Shown: positions 1 to 12,344 of the stretch, piece by piece | Numbering within the stretch: position 1 is the first letter of the stretch | Layout: each line of letters starts with the position of its first letter | Assembly (NCBI RefSeq): GCF_004799145.2 | Contig: NW_021632417.1 | Span: 1-64,000 of the forward strand | Length of the DNA: 64,000 bases | Reading direction: 5' to 3' | Origin: Neltuma alba | Taxonomy: Eukaryota; Streptophyta; Magnoliopsida; Fabales; Fabaceae | Translations under genes and position numbers: made by a program | The notes under the pieces: model-generated | The model's input: the letters and a program-made list of their open reading frames with translations, nothing else | Told to the model about the DNA's origin: nothing | Database searches by the model: none

Positions 1-298
1 ATATTGACTTTTGAAAGTAGTTAATTACTGTTGATATGGAAGAATTTTATTCAAAAAATATCATGTTATGGTTTTAGAGTTAAATGTGACGATCTGAGCT
101 TCGTAAAGCTCAAGACTCAGTTATTGTGAAATATTATTAATTATGGTTTTCATACTGTTTAGTTAATAAAACTCTTATAATCATGATAGACATTTTGAAT
201 AACTAGTCCAGGTTTTTCTATTATGATATGATTAACATTTTTTATGAATCAAATTTCATAGTAGCTTTTTAAAAGATTATACTAAAATTCTTTTTTTA

Positions 299-1000
299 TC
301 ACTGGGCATGATGCTCATTTCTGACTCTCTCAGTTAGCTTCAGCTTCTCATCCTCTTTTTTAGCGTCAAAACATTCACATGCCAGTCCCTGTGCCTCACT
401 AAAAATTCTTTCTGCATCCACCCTATTCCAAATATTCCAACAAGTAGCATCAGTAATCGGCTTTTCTTCCTCTTCCAACTTATTACTGATTCCAACCACC
501 TCAATGAACCAGTGTGTGTAGCACTTTTGAATCCTGTCTTATGATTCTCCATAAAAAGTGTTTGAGTATTGGGGTTATCTGTAACCTCCCCACGTGCTTT
601 CACATAGAGTTTGGCACCTGATAAGAGCATTCAGAACCTCTCTTCAACTTCTTCCTTGGAACTTCTCTTGCTATTTCTGGATTTGGCCTGCTGTTTAACA
701 TAGCTTTTGGCAGATTAGGCACCCATTTATCCTTCCCCACTCTCACTTTATTACCATTTCCTATCTTCCAACACATATTTTCCAATAGGAAACCTCTTCC
801 CTCTAACGAACTGCTCCAATCCCAGGACGCTCGTTTGCGTTTCTTTACCTCCAGGAAACTCTCGTTTGAAAAGTGTTTGCCCTTTAACATCCTACACCCA
901 AAATCTCCGGCATGTTGTAATTGTCTCCAAACTGTTTTAGCTAGCATTGAACTCGGAAATCTCTAAAACCCAACTCCCCCTTCAAGCTTTGGATAGCCCC
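299..1000 (-). pseudogene. LINE (non-LTR retrotransposon) reverse transcriptase C-terminal remnant
   Basis: On the minus strand a broken reading frame (about 947 to 600) reads like the tail of plant L1-type reverse transcriptases: a GVGF element, then MLAKTVWRQL, then the conserved pattern with WKIGNGNKVRVGKDKWVP. Further downstream (about 630 to 299) there is a piece with CWNIWNRVDAERIF, resembling the segment that follows the zinc-binding domain of such elements. Frames change between pieces, and an in-frame stop lies between GVGF and MLAK, so it is non-functional. Family assignment rests on motif recognition only. Confidence 0.7.
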
Positions 1001-1375
1001 ATGTTTTCGGTGAATATTCTTGCTTTGGATAGTCCAACTCTTTACAGGATTTTCTGGGAAAGGAAAAGCTGACGGCGACTTATCTCAACTCACGAATGAG
1101 ATGGAAAGTCTTGGAATGAAATAAAATCTCTTTTGCTTTCACAAATAATTACAAACTGATGAGTGCAACTTACCTCAAATCATTCAGTTCCAGACAAAAA
1201 GTTCGGATAAAGAGACTATGATAATAAAAGAACGAAATGTCCGAACTCTGAAGGGTTCAGAAAATTTGAAAATGACTTGTAAAATTAGATTCTATATTAT
1301 TAAATTCATAGTGTTGTTGAGAGAGAAAATCATAGGGGGGGAAAAAAGAAAAAGAAAAAGGGAGCTCTGGAGCGC

Positions 1376-1383
1376 TATAAAAT
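1376..1383 (+). promoter_or_regulatory. TATA box of the methionine synthase gene
   Basis: TATAAAAT lies after a purine-rich stretch and about 120 bp before the end of the first, non-coding exon. Transcription probably starts near 1405-1415. The preceding 375 bases (1001-1375) hold no gene that I can see. Confidence 0.6.
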
Positions 1384-1409
1384 GCACGTAGTCTCGCTTC
1401 GATCACTTG

Positions 1410-1985
1410 CGTTCTTCGCATTTTCTCGTCGCTCGCCCTCGTTCTCTGCCTACACTTCATCTTTCCTTTGTTTCACTCTAAGAGCTACTGCTAGGTGAGT
1501 TCTACTTCACTGCCTCTGATTCTTCCTTGTATTTCGGTGTTCTTAATTATGCATTTTAATGTTAGAACCAATGTTCGATCTATATATGTAATGGGTTTTC
1601 TTTTATTGAGTATATCCGTAATGTTCTTGATGTGGCCATCTGCTTTTGGCTTTTCAGGGTCTCATATATTTTGAAGGTCAGGTCCTTTGACTTTTTAGGC
1701 ATCTAGAAATGAAAGAGAAGATAACTGAAATGGATGTTTCAATAATTTCTGTGAAGACTGTAATGTGATGGAGTAGCTTTACCACTACTACTATGAGCCG
1801 CCCCTTTGCCCCTGCCTGTATCTCTGTTGCAAATAGTTGCACTCGGTTTAATTACCTTGTTTCTCTTCTGTCTTTGTTTTGCCATTATCACAAAAGAATT
1901 AATAGGATTTTAAATAAATTATTCTTGAGCATATTTTGGCTGGTCATGCGAAATATTCAAATTGTGTATTGGCAATAACAGATCA
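1410..1985 (+). other. 5' UTR and leader intron of methionine synthase
   Basis: The untranslated first exon ends at 1494 with CTAG followed by the donor GTGAGT. The leader intron runs 1495-1981 and ends in ...AATAACAG. Only four untranslated bases (ATCA, 1982-1985) separate the acceptor from the start codon. Leader introns of this kind are common in highly expressed plant housekeeping genes. The exact transcription start is inferred. Confidence 0.7.
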
Positions 1986-4900
1986 ATGGCATCTCACATT
2001 GTTGGTTATCCCCGCATGGGGCCCAAGAGAGAGCTTAAGTTTGCCTTGGAATCATTTTGGGATCGAAAGATTAGTGTCGAGGAACTGAAGAAGGTTGCTG
2101 CAGATCTCAGATCAGCCATCTGGAAGCAGACAGCCGTTGCTGGAATCAAGTATATTCCAAGCAACACATTCTCGTACTACGATCAAGTATTAGACACCAC
2201 AGCCATGCTTGGGGCTGTTCCTGCTAGATATAATTGGAATGGTGAGGAGATTGGCTTTGATATTTACTTCTCCATGGCACGAGGGAATGCATCTGTACCT
2301 GCTATGGAAATGACCAAGTGGTTTGACACCAATTAGTAAGTAGATTATTCATTCGTTTAATTGCTTTCATATATGGAATAATGTGAGGCACTAGGTAACT
2401 TCTGCATGAATGCAATTGTTAAAAGGCTTTTCAAAGTACCCGTATCCTATTTTTTATGCGATTGGATGGATGAAATTGAAACACTTAGTTGATATGGAAG
2501 ATCTATGGGAAGAAATATTTGAAATCCATGCATCATGGTTGAAAATTGTTATATGGATTAAATTTATTATTATCTTTTTGTGTATCTAAAAGACTCACTT
2601 TAATTCAGTCAGAAAAAGGGTATAATTTGCAGCTGCCCATTCCAGATATTGTCCACTTAAGTGATATATCCAACTGTGAACACAGATTCTGGCGATTTTG
2701 GTTTAATTATTTTTTAAGTTGAGCAAAGTTATAATCTCTTGTGGCACAGTCATTACATTGTCCCTGAATTGGGTCCAGATGTTAAGTTTTCCTACAAATC
2801 ACACAAGGCAGTGGATGAATACAATGAGGCCAAAGCTGTAAGTACATAGATTTCCTTGTTTCATGTGGTGTTATTATGTAGATGGAAATTGATAGGCCAT
2901 CTTAGACTTACACTATCAAGCGGTTGTTGCATTTCATTTAAGGATATGTTTTGCAATCTAAATGAATTGTGGAAGTATATAAATGCCAGAATCCGTTTTA
3001 CTAGAAATAGTTTTTTTCCACTTCTAAGTGAAATCTGGTACTTCACTACTCTGGAATGTTATAGAATTTGGGGTTGGATTTTCTGCTTCTTTTTCTGATC
3101 TTTATAAATGCATATACTTCCTACTATGCAGCTAGGAATTGACACTGTACCAGTGCTTGTGGGACCTGTATCCTACTTGTTGCTGTCAAAACCAGCAAAG
3201 GGTGTTGAGAAATCTTTTCCTCTTCTTTCACTAATTGATAAGATCCTTCCTGTTTACAAGTATGCATGGCCTTAATCTCTATTGACGTATATCCTTTTAT
3301 CATAAATGATGTTTACATTATTCATGCTTCATAATTTATTGAAGGGAGGTTGTGACTCAACTGAGGACAGCTGGTGCTACATGGATCCAATTTGATGAAC
3401 CCATGCTCGTCAAGGATCTTGATGTTCACCAATTACAAGCGTTTAGTTATGCCTATGAAGAGCTTGATTCAACTTTATTTGGTCTGAATGTTCTAATAGA
3501 GACATACTTTGCTGATGTTCCTGTTGAGGCATACAAAACACTTACCTCTCTGAAGGCTGTTACTGCATATGGATTCGACCTTGTTCGAGGGACAAAGACA
3601 CTTGATGTAATAAAGAGGGGATTTCCACCGGGAAAATTTCTGTTTGCTGGTGTAGTTGATGGAAGGAATATTTGGGCCAACAATCTCGCATCTTCCCTGA
3701 GCACCTTGCAGGCTCTTGAAGATGTTGTTGGAAAGGGTAATTTACTTTTGATTGCATTATCTAATGATTACTTGTCGTATACTAGAAGCTAAAAGGTTCA
3801 TTATCATTTGCTTCTGCAGAGAAGGTTGTGGTCAGCTCATCTTGTTCACTTCTTCATACGGCTGTTGATCTGGTGAATGAGACTAAGTTGGACCAGGAGA
3901 TTATGTCTTGGCTTGCATTTGCGGCACAAAAAGTAGTTGAGGTAAATGCCTTGGCCAAGGCATTGTGTGGACAAAAGGATGAGGTGCACTTTCTTAGCCT
4001 TACTTTTTGGTTAAAAATTTAAACCTGCCTTTTACTAGGAATCCCAATTGAATAGTGATTTGAATATTTGGGGCTTGAGAAGTTGTTGAGTAGAGATTTA
4101 TAATGGCATTAAAAAAAAAAAACAAATTTTCACCTTGCAGATACAGTTTATTTGCTAAAACCTTCTCAAACCACTTTATTGCCTTTTGTTGGTTGCTTTT
4201 CTAGATTTGTTCTGTCACTGAAAATTTTCATCTTGTTTCTGCGTACTGCTGTTATATTGAGACTTTTTAATCAAAAATAAATATATTCCATGATTTTGAA
4301 AATTCTCTCTTTTTCTGCTCTGGCAACTTGTTTATAATATAGTGGATATTCTTCGTCATATTACTGCTCATCTTTCTGCAGGTTTTCTTCTCTGCTAATG
4401 CCACTGCGTTGGCCTCAAGGAAGTCCTCCCCAAGAGTGACAAATGAGGCTGTCCAAAAGGCTGTGCGTGTTTCCCAAGATTATTCATTATGCTTGTACTA
4501 TATATATTGACCTGTAAGTTGAAAGTATGCTACTGAGCTGTAAATTTATCTTTGCTTAGGCTGCTGCTTTGAAAGGTTCCAATCACCGCAGGGCTACAAA
4601 TGTAGATGTTAGGTTGGAAGCTCAACAGAAGAAAATGAATCTTCCTATTCTTCCAACTACCACACTTGGATCTTTCCCTCAGACTGCAGATCTTAGAAGA
4701 GTGCGCCGTGAATATAAGGCCAACAAGTCAGCACCTATGATCATATCATTTTCTTTTGTTGTATCCCTAATCTCACTGTTTTACAAATTTTTCGTTTAAA
4801 TTGGTATATCTACTTTGTTATTAGGATCTCTGAGGAAGATTACATCAAATTTATTAAGGAGGAGATCAACCAAGTAGTTAAACTCCAGGAAGAACTTGAT

Positions 4901-6667
4901 ATCGACGTTTTGGCACACGGGGAGCCAGAGGTAAGGAGCATATAATTTTGTTAAATTGGAAATTTAATGAGGACAACACTATTATGGAAATATTGTTCAA
5001 ATAGTCATTACTGTTGTGAAAATGCTTTCTTAATTCAGAGGAATGACATGGTTGAATACTTTGGAGAACAATTATCTGGTTTTGCTTTCACTTCCAATGG
5101 ATGGGTTCAATCTTACGGATCCCGCTGTGTCAAGCCACCAATTATCTATGGAGATGTAAGCCGTCCCAAGCCCATGACAGTCTTCTGGTCTTCAATGGCT
5201 CAAAATCTGACTAATAGACCGATAAAAGGAATGCTTACTGGTCCCGTTACGATTCTGAACTGGTCCTTTGTAAGAGATGACCAGCCTAGGTCTGACATTT
5301 AACAGCTTTGGCTACTCCTTAAACAAATTGTATTATGTTATGCCTGGTTATTTTAACATCAACCATCTGATTTTTGTTTTGGGTAATTAACTTTCTGATT
5401 TTAGATTTGAGACCTGCTACCAGATTGCTTTGGCCATCAAGGATGAAGTTGAGGATCTTGAGAAAGTTGGTATTACTGTCATCCAGATTGATGAAGCTGC
5501 TCTGAGAGAAGGATTGCCTCTAAGGAAGTCTGAGGAGGCTTTCTATCTTAACTGGGCTGTTCATTCATTTAGGATCACCAACTGCGGTGTTAAGGACACT
5601 ACACAGGTCTAGTTTTTACGTTTCGTACTAAAACGCATTACATTACAAGTTTTTTCCCCCACTCGTTATTGATGTAACACACTCGCGCGCGCACTACTAC
5701 TCATGCAAACAGAGACGGGGGCAGAGAGAGGGAGATCAAAGAGGGAGATGTAGACAGAGACATAAAGGGAGAGATAAAACCAGAAGGAGGGGGGATATGA
5801 AGAAAGATTTTTTTGGGGGGGGGGGGGGACAAAATGAGAGAGGAAGAAGTTGTCTAAGCATCGTGGGACTTAAGATTTCATTCATCAAAGTCTGCCATCC
5901 CAAAGGACACGAGGGAAATACGTACAGGTTGAGGCTTGCTTCTCATGAAGAAAACATCCCTGTGGCCAGTTGCAGCAAATGAAATAAAAAGCAATCCACT
6001 TGCCAGCAACAACAGAAAGTAAATAAAATAAAATGTAAAAGTATGATAGGTTTCCTCAAAATGTATTAATTCTTATATTCCATCGGTTTCACACTGGAGT
6101 CCGGACTCCATTTAACAGGTTACCATAGGGAAAAATATATAAAAAGGTGCAAAATTCAAATTTCCTCTGTCAGAATGGTTCAGACAGTTAATAGAGACCT
6201 ATGAATTTGTGAAGCAAGTTGGTTTTCATTATTCTAAGTTTATGAAGATTGTAAGTTTTACCTTGAAATTTAATACCTCTTATGCTTTTGCTGGACAGAT
6301 ACACACCCACATGTGCTACTCAAATTTCAATGACATCATTCACTCAATCATAGATATGGATGCTGATGTGATTTCTCTTGAGAACTCCAGATCAGATGAG
6401 AAGTTACTTTCAGTCTTCCGTGAAGGAGTCAAATATGGCGCCGGCATTGGTCCCGGGATCTATGATATTCACTCTCCAAGAATCCCTCCTACAGAAGAAA
6501 TTGCTGACAGAATCAAAAAGATGCTTGCAGTTCTTGAGAGCAACATTCTGTGGGTCAACCCAGACTGTGGCCTCAAGACTCGCAAATACTCTGAGGTGAA
6601 GCTTGCTCTTACCAATATGGTTGCTGCAGCCAAGCTTATTCGCAATCAACTTGTTTGTGATAAGTGA
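1986..6667 (+). CDS. METE: Cobalamin-independent methionine synthase (5-methyltetrahydropteroyltriglutamate-homocysteine methyltransferase)
   Basis: Transfers the methyl group of 5-methyltetrahydropteroyl-polyglutamate to homocysteine, the last step of methionine synthesis and of AdoMet recycling. Coding exons: 1986-2335, 2750-2837, 3132-3259, 3345-3736, 3820-3983, 4382-4462, 4560-4726, 4825-4930, 5039-5289, 5405-5606, 6299-6667. All introns are GT-AG and the phases join to exactly 765 codons plus TGA, the usual plant length. The protein starts MASHIVGYPRMGPKREL. The expected zinc/homocysteine ligands fall at His647 and Cys649 (IHTHMCYSN), Glu671 (LENSRSDEK) and Cys733 (NPDCGLKTRK). No plastid transit peptide is evident, so the cytosolic isoform is likely. 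The last intron (5607-6298) is unusually long and low-complexity. No lesion seen. Confidence 0.97.
5700..5832 (+). repeat. Purine-rich tract with poly-G run inside the last METE intron
   Basis: About 130 bases of almost pure A/G (many GAGAG and GGGAGA units) end in TTTTTT followed by a run of 14 or more G. It sits between the donor at 5607 and the acceptor at 6298. It looks like expanded simple sequence rather than a gene. Confidence 0.8.
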
Positions 6668-6711
6668 GTTTAAAAGGAGCAGACGAAGTCAAGGTTGAAT
6701 TCTCTTCAGTT

Positions 6712-6717
6712 AATAAA
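6712..6717 (+). terminator. Poly(A) signal of METE
   Basis: AATAAA lies 45 bases after the METE stop codon and is the first canonical plant near-upstream element. The cleavage site itself cannot be read. Confidence 0.5.
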
Positions 6718-6729
6718 TTATTGTATGTA

Positions 6730-7660
6730 GAGGCTTAAAAGAGCAGAAAACATATGCAATGCAGCTTTTTAAATTGGAAACCTTAGTCCTTGAGTGGGGA
6801 TTCATGTGCCTTCTTTCTTAAGTAATTCCTTCGCCTTTCGGAGGGTCTCTTTCTCTCCAGAATCTTCATTGTTAGGTTCTTCTTCTTGATCACCCACAAT
6901 ATAAAACTAAGAGAAAAATGAACAGAATCTTTTACAAACAAGTTTCGGTTTCGGTTTCGGTTTTCATGATTTCAAAATTGATTGATTTTACGCAATGGTT
7001 TTATAGCCTAGTAGCATCTTCTTTTTAAGTGGGAAGTCATGAGTTTGATTCTTTTTGGTTTTTTTCTTTTGGCCAACGAACATGGGTTTCATTCCGACTG
7101 TAATTTCAAATTATTAGTGTCAATACCACTCCTTTTAATGTCTTTGATACTCATCCCAAATCAATATATTCGATCTGGCATAATATCAAAACATTTCAAA
7201 AAAAAACATTTATTTAATCAATTTGTGCATGCACATTTGCAATTTATGAATTTTAATTTTTGTTCAAAAAAAATATGTAGATATAAAAAATTATGTGAGA
7301 AAAAAAATGCAAAAATTTGATCTTTATCGTCCAAAATGAAGACCAGTATCGTCTGCCAATGTCAGGAGGATCGAAAAAGGGAACATTGCACGAACTTTTG
7401 CAATACCTTTTTCCTTTTTATTTAGTATACCAAACAGGGCCAACCTATATTGCAGAGCCATATGGAAGCAGTTTATGAAGAATTTGGATAAATACAAAGA
7501 AAAGCCATATGCTAATATATATATATATATATATATGTCTACAAGAGCAAAAGAGAAAAAGACTTAGAGACATAAATTTCATTAATTATTAAAATTTATA
7601 TTAATAATAATAAAGAAACATTTTATTGTTGAAGGTTGACGTGAAGGAAAGGAAAATTAC
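6730..7660. other. Spacer between METE and the first RTM2-like gene
   Basis: Convergent spacer, AT-rich, with an (AT)n microsatellite of about 24 bases near 7514-7537. Open frames here (for example on the plus strand near 7040-7320) are low-complexity and show no family resemblance. No gene seen. Confidence 0.7.
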
Positions 7661-7665
7661 AACAA

Positions 7666-9185
7666 TTAACCTTGTAATTTGGAAATGGCTTCAAGAAATG
7701 ACTTGCATGCTTGCCTGACGTATATGATAAGAACCACAGCAAACAATATGAGAAGGAGGATATTCACCCATTTCCTCGGCTGCTTAAAATCCTCAGATTC
7801 GAAAGACGGCTTCAAACTTATTGTGTAATCCAAAACCCTAGTTTTTGTTCTCTTGAACAGTCCCTGCTGGTTGGCTCCCGAACTTCCACCATTTTTAGAG
7901 GTTACAGCTTCTGATGATAAAGGTGGTATATTCTCAACCACCCCACTGGTTGTCACTTTCTTTTTCTTCTTAGCCTCTTGATCTTTTTCTCCTTCTTCTT
8001 CTTCCTTCTTCTTCTCCTTCTCTGGTACTGTCTCTTTCTGTTCAGAAACTTCACCTCTAGGTTTTGGTTCCGGTTTTTTGTCTTCTTCTCTTGGCTTGGA
8101 TGAATCATCAGGTTCTTGTGGCTTTGAGGCTTCTTTTATGGAGAACTTGACAAAGAGCTTGCCACGTTCAAACTTGGCAGTGATGTCGTTTGTGTCGCAG
8201 TCAGAAGGAATAGAAATGGAGAATTCTTTGGTGATACGACGCCATTTGTTGTCACTTATTTGTCGTTCACCAATTATTTTTACCACAGGAGTTGAAGTGA
8301 TTTGAACCTTCAGTTGATCTCTTCTGAACCCTTTGTATGTGTTGAAAAAAAATAACAAGTAACAAAGAAAATTTTAACCGGATGTTTCAATTGAAAAAAA
8401 AAAAACAAGAAGAAATTGAAGCAGATGTCTAATGGATCCCTTATGTTGATAGAATTTTGATAGGATTTTGTCTATATCTATAGAGAGGGAGAGAGACTAG
8501 GGTGAGGATGGAGAATTAATTTAATTACTAGATTACATAATTTTGTTTGAATTTTCTAAAATTTAGCTTGGGAGTTCATACAAAATGTTATATTTACTTT
8601 TATCTAAAATTTAATGTTATATTTATCTGTATCAAAAAGGAAATAATGTAACCAAGAATAATTTTTGGTCCCATCCAAACAAAGGGGAAAGATGATCCGT
8701 AAATCGTAGTCGAAAAAATGAGCGTTTTGAATCAAACGTTGGCTATACAGTTAATCCGCTGCAGATTTGTTTTTCATTAAAAAAAATAAAACCATTATTC
8801 TAAACAAAAATGAAATCACCTCAGATTAGGTTTTGAAAAAAAATACTGCATTAGTTTATTTGTAAAAAAATATGTTAATTTTTTTTAAAAATATCTTCTT
8901 TAATAATTTGCATTAGAACTATCCTGAACGAAACCCATTAACATGTACAATCAATAAGATAATTTAAGAAAAAAAGAATTTGAGAGACAAAATAAATTGA
9001 AATTTTACATTTAAACCCTTAATTAGCTTTTATATTTTAGACCGGAGAAAGTGATTACAAGGAAATGAAACTTTACCAGGCAGCTGAACAATTAAAGTTG
9101 CCGTTCTTTCGTCTCTTTCCCACTGAAAATCCGGTTCAAAGTCTTCATAGACACGATTGGCAGCAGATTGTGACTTTGGATCCAT
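7666..9185 (-). CDS. RTM2-like protein: alpha-crystallin (HSP20-like) domain with C-terminal membrane anchor
   Basis: Two exons: 9185-9077 and 8330-7666, with one 746-bp intron (donor GTAAAG, acceptor ...ACAAAG, phase 1), encoding 257 aa. Residues ~12-100 form an alpha-crystallin-type domain (EPDFQWERDE, LIVQLPGFRRDQLKVQ, ITAKFERGKLFVKF). Next comes a long, highly charged Lys/Glu-rich linker and, near residues 225-241, a hydrophobic helix (VNILLLILFAVVLIIYV) that should anchor the protein in a membrane. This matches plant proteins related to RESTRICTED TEV MOVEMENT 2, a family not thought to act as ordinary chaperones. A specific role in restricting virus movement is not shown by sequence. 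Start chosen because MDPKSQSAANRVYEDF leads directly into the domain and a TATA box lies ~90 bp upstream. Confidence 0.88.
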
Positions 9186-9274
9186 CAATTTCTTCCCTTG
9201 TTCTTCGTCTTTCTTTTGCTTTTAGGGTTTCTGCTATATATTATCTCCGATCTCTGATCTCTTTGATGGTGACA

Positions 9275-9284
9275 TATATATAAA
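9275..9284 (-). promoter_or_regulatory. TATA box of the first RTM2-like gene
   Basis: On the minus strand TTTATATATA lies about 90 bp upstream of the start codon at 9185, a normal distance for a plant core promoter with a short leader. Confidence 0.55.
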
Positions 9285-9907
9285 CCTAGCAAGCTGTCAC
9301 TTTTTATAAGCCAGAATTATCAATACTATAATGGTGCAAAATTCACACGCAAATCCTAAATAGTTTCCCGCAATATTTGTTTTTGCTTTATTACTTTCTT
9401 GTCGTGTAAAGTAAATCTTTGTTTTCTCTCTGTACGACTTTATTAGGTTGTTGATGCAAGAAAATATATATGCTTTGTTTCTTTGTCTGGGACTTCACAA
9501 GGTTGTCGGCATATGTAGTTCATGCAAGGTGGCAAATAAATAAATGATTAAATACATAAATATAAAAGAAAAAGAAGGTAGAATTGGTTGTCAGTTTTCT
9601 TCCATGCGAATCTTTCTTGAAATTATTATTATTTTTTTGCTTTCAGATTAAGGGATGGAGGCTTCGGTTAAAAGAAATTACGTCTATACTTTTTCTCATC
9701 TTTAACAGTTTAACTATGGAAAATTCTTACCTTAATCCTCAAATGATTACTGAACTTTTTGTCTCACACTGCAAATTTTCTGATCATCTGAATGTTAAGA
9801 TCTCAACTGACGTTGCACATAAAAGGAAAGAATATGAGAAATTGAATATTTAGCGTTCAATTTTACAATAATAAATGAAAAAAATCTCAAAAATCAATTG
9901 GAAAGTA

Positions 9908-10168
9908 CTACCTCCGATCCTAATTATAAGAGCTAGTTGACTAATTTGAGGAGATTAAGAAAGTAACTTGAGTTAGTTATTTGTCCTAAATAGGTGTTGT
10001 CTTTCTTAAAATATCCTTACTAATCAAATGTATTGGCTAGAACTACTATTATTATAAGGACTACTTTGAAAAAATATATATAAATATGAGAGACAAAGTG
10101 GATTGGGCTCTTATATTTATAATCAAAATAAAAATCAAACAAGGTCTTATATTAAGGACTGGAGGAAG
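9908..10168. mobile_element. Stowaway-type MITE (261 bp)
   Basis: Ends in imperfect terminal inverted repeats (left CTACCTCCGATCC, right end reverse complement CTTCCTCCAGTCC), with TA on both sides as the target duplication. Internal sequence (GCTAGTTGACTAATTTGAG) is shared with the other long MITEs of this family in the window. Confidence 0.8.
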
Positions 10169-10700
10169 TATTATTCTAGATATTAAATCTGTGATTAAAT
10201 CAGTTGGGCTGTTGACTAGACTCGGTGGGTTGGTTTGGACTATGAGACTATTTTCATGGTCAAGCTAATGAGTTAGACAATAGTGGAGCTATCATTGAGC
10301 AAGAATCAGGAATTATATCAAGAACTGGAACAGTGTTTTAGAAAAACCGATTAATCCAGTCTTGGGACTGAAGGAAAAAATGATGAAAAATTAATAAAAT
10401 TATTAAAAAAAATGACCCTCTCAAAAAGCGCGGCCAATATATTTTTAAAATAGTCCTGTGATGTTATTTTGCTGAAGACATCATGTATTGTGGTATTATT
10501 ATGTTGATACCTGGACTTATTATTGATTTATTTCATATGTATATATATTTGTGCGTGTGTGTGTGCATATAGTTAAATTTTATTATATTATTATTTAATT
10601 ATGACATCTGACCAGTTCAACCATGAGAAGCATGAATTACTGATTATTCCAGTTCTACATAGGATCCAACTTTTAGAACGTTCATATGATATCTATTATA

Positions 10701-10770
10701 CTCCTCCGGTCCTAAATGTAAGACCCTTATACACACTAGTATAAGGGTCTTACATTTAGAATCGGAGGAG
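10701..10770. mobile_element. Minimal 70-bp palindromic Stowaway-type MITE
   Basis: Two arms of about 30 bp (CTCCTCCGGTCCTAAATGTA onward) face each other almost without a loop, flanked by TA dinucleotides. The arms pair with only two mismatches. It is an internally deleted derivative of the same family as the ~260-bp elements. Confidence 0.88.
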
Positions 10771-12073
10771 TATTAATTAATGTTATTGGCATTTAATATT
10801 AATTGTGCTATCTATCATTATTTTTAAGGGCACAAGAAAATTCCTAAATCTATAAAATTACATTATGCTTATGTCATTCTTTCTTTTTATTCAATTTATC
10901 AGATGACCCAGCCTTTAAATTAGAGGTTGGCCTAAATTGCATGTGCAATGGGAGGAAAAATTGTTATGTACTTATCATGTTACTTAAACTTTCACAAATA
11001 TGAATAATTTGAATCAATCAAGCACTTAATACATTTTTACCTTTTATTTGTATCTGCATTGAGACATTAATTTATCTCTTCATAATCTCTGTCTACATTT
11101 TGGACAGATTTTAAAGTTAACATAATGACATAACTAGACTGAGAGCATATGTTGTGAAGTTGTGATATATCTCATGACACAAAAAAAAAAAATTCTCTCC
11201 GATTTCTAATATAGCAGCTAGAAGAGAATTAGATAACCTATAAGGATTTTTTTTAAAAAACCTTTTTCTCAATTTTTGACTGATTCACATTTAGTGGAGG
11301 TTTAACTTTTGTCAGGGCTCTGGATCATGACAGGACCAAACCAATATTTTCTGCAGGTTTAACCAGAAGCTCCTAGGTTTTGAAACGAGTTCTTGTTATG
11401 TTTTGTATTTTTTAATTATAATTATTATTTTTCACAATCCAACTTTTTTTTTTAAACAAAAAGTCAAAATATATTAGAGAAAACTAATCTCTCAATCCTT
11501 ATAATTTTATTGAATTTTGAATCAGGTCCCTATATTTTTTTTTACTTTTTATTCGTCCTTATTATATGTTCTGTCATCTATTCAAGTCCCTCCATTTGTG
11601 AATCATTAATTCGCTGTTACTGGAGGCGATGTAGCCATCTTACTCAGCACAAGCATTGACACAAAAAGAAATATTGACATCAACTTTTTTCTTCGGTTAT
11701 TCTCCCCTCTCTCCCCCACACCACTTTCTTCTCTCTCCTCCCCTCTCTCACCCCACATTCTTAGGGATTTTTCAATGATGAATCACAACGGCTTTTACTT
11801 TCTCCCTCTTCTTACTCTTCATCCTGCTCTCTCTCTATGCTTCCCCAAACTCTTATCCCCCACATCCCATCTCTCCTCTTCCTTCATTAACCCCTCCACA
11901 ATCCTCCACCATTATAAATAACTTATTACACGTACCAAGTAAAATGGGTCAAGTAAAAAAAGATTGTAAACTCATTCTCTTTTTTATTGTCTAGTCGAAA
12001 TTTCACTTCAACTATGGCTTTGCTTTTGAAGGTTGGGGACCGATTTGTACGGACTAGAGAAGACAAAATAATA

Positions 12074-12344
12074 CTCCTCTGGTCCTTAATATAGGACCCA
12101 ATTCTTGAGTTGATTTTGGTCATAAATATAAGACCCATTTCTCATATTTATTAATTTTCTCTAAATTACCCCTATGGATACTCTCTTAACCATAATCAAG
12201 TAGAAGAGGGAGGTGGGGTATTAAGAAAGATGATTATGGTGTTTTAGGAAAAATGTGTCACTTTTCCTATAATTAACTAACTTATCTAACTTCCTTAATC
12301 TAATCAAATTAGTTAAATGAATCTTATATTAAGGACCGGAGGAG
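12074..12344. mobile_element. Stowaway-type MITE (271 bp)
   Basis: Left end CTCCTCTGGTCC and right end reverse complement CTCCTCCGGTCC, flanked by TA. Belongs to a subfamily shared with 48256-48525 and with the truncated copy at the window end (internal CCATAATC...GATTATGG segment). Confidence 0.85.

Noticed and set aside
7039..7320. 93-codon plus-strand frame after METE
   Set aside because: Low-complexity, AT-driven composition, no family resemblance and no promoter signals.
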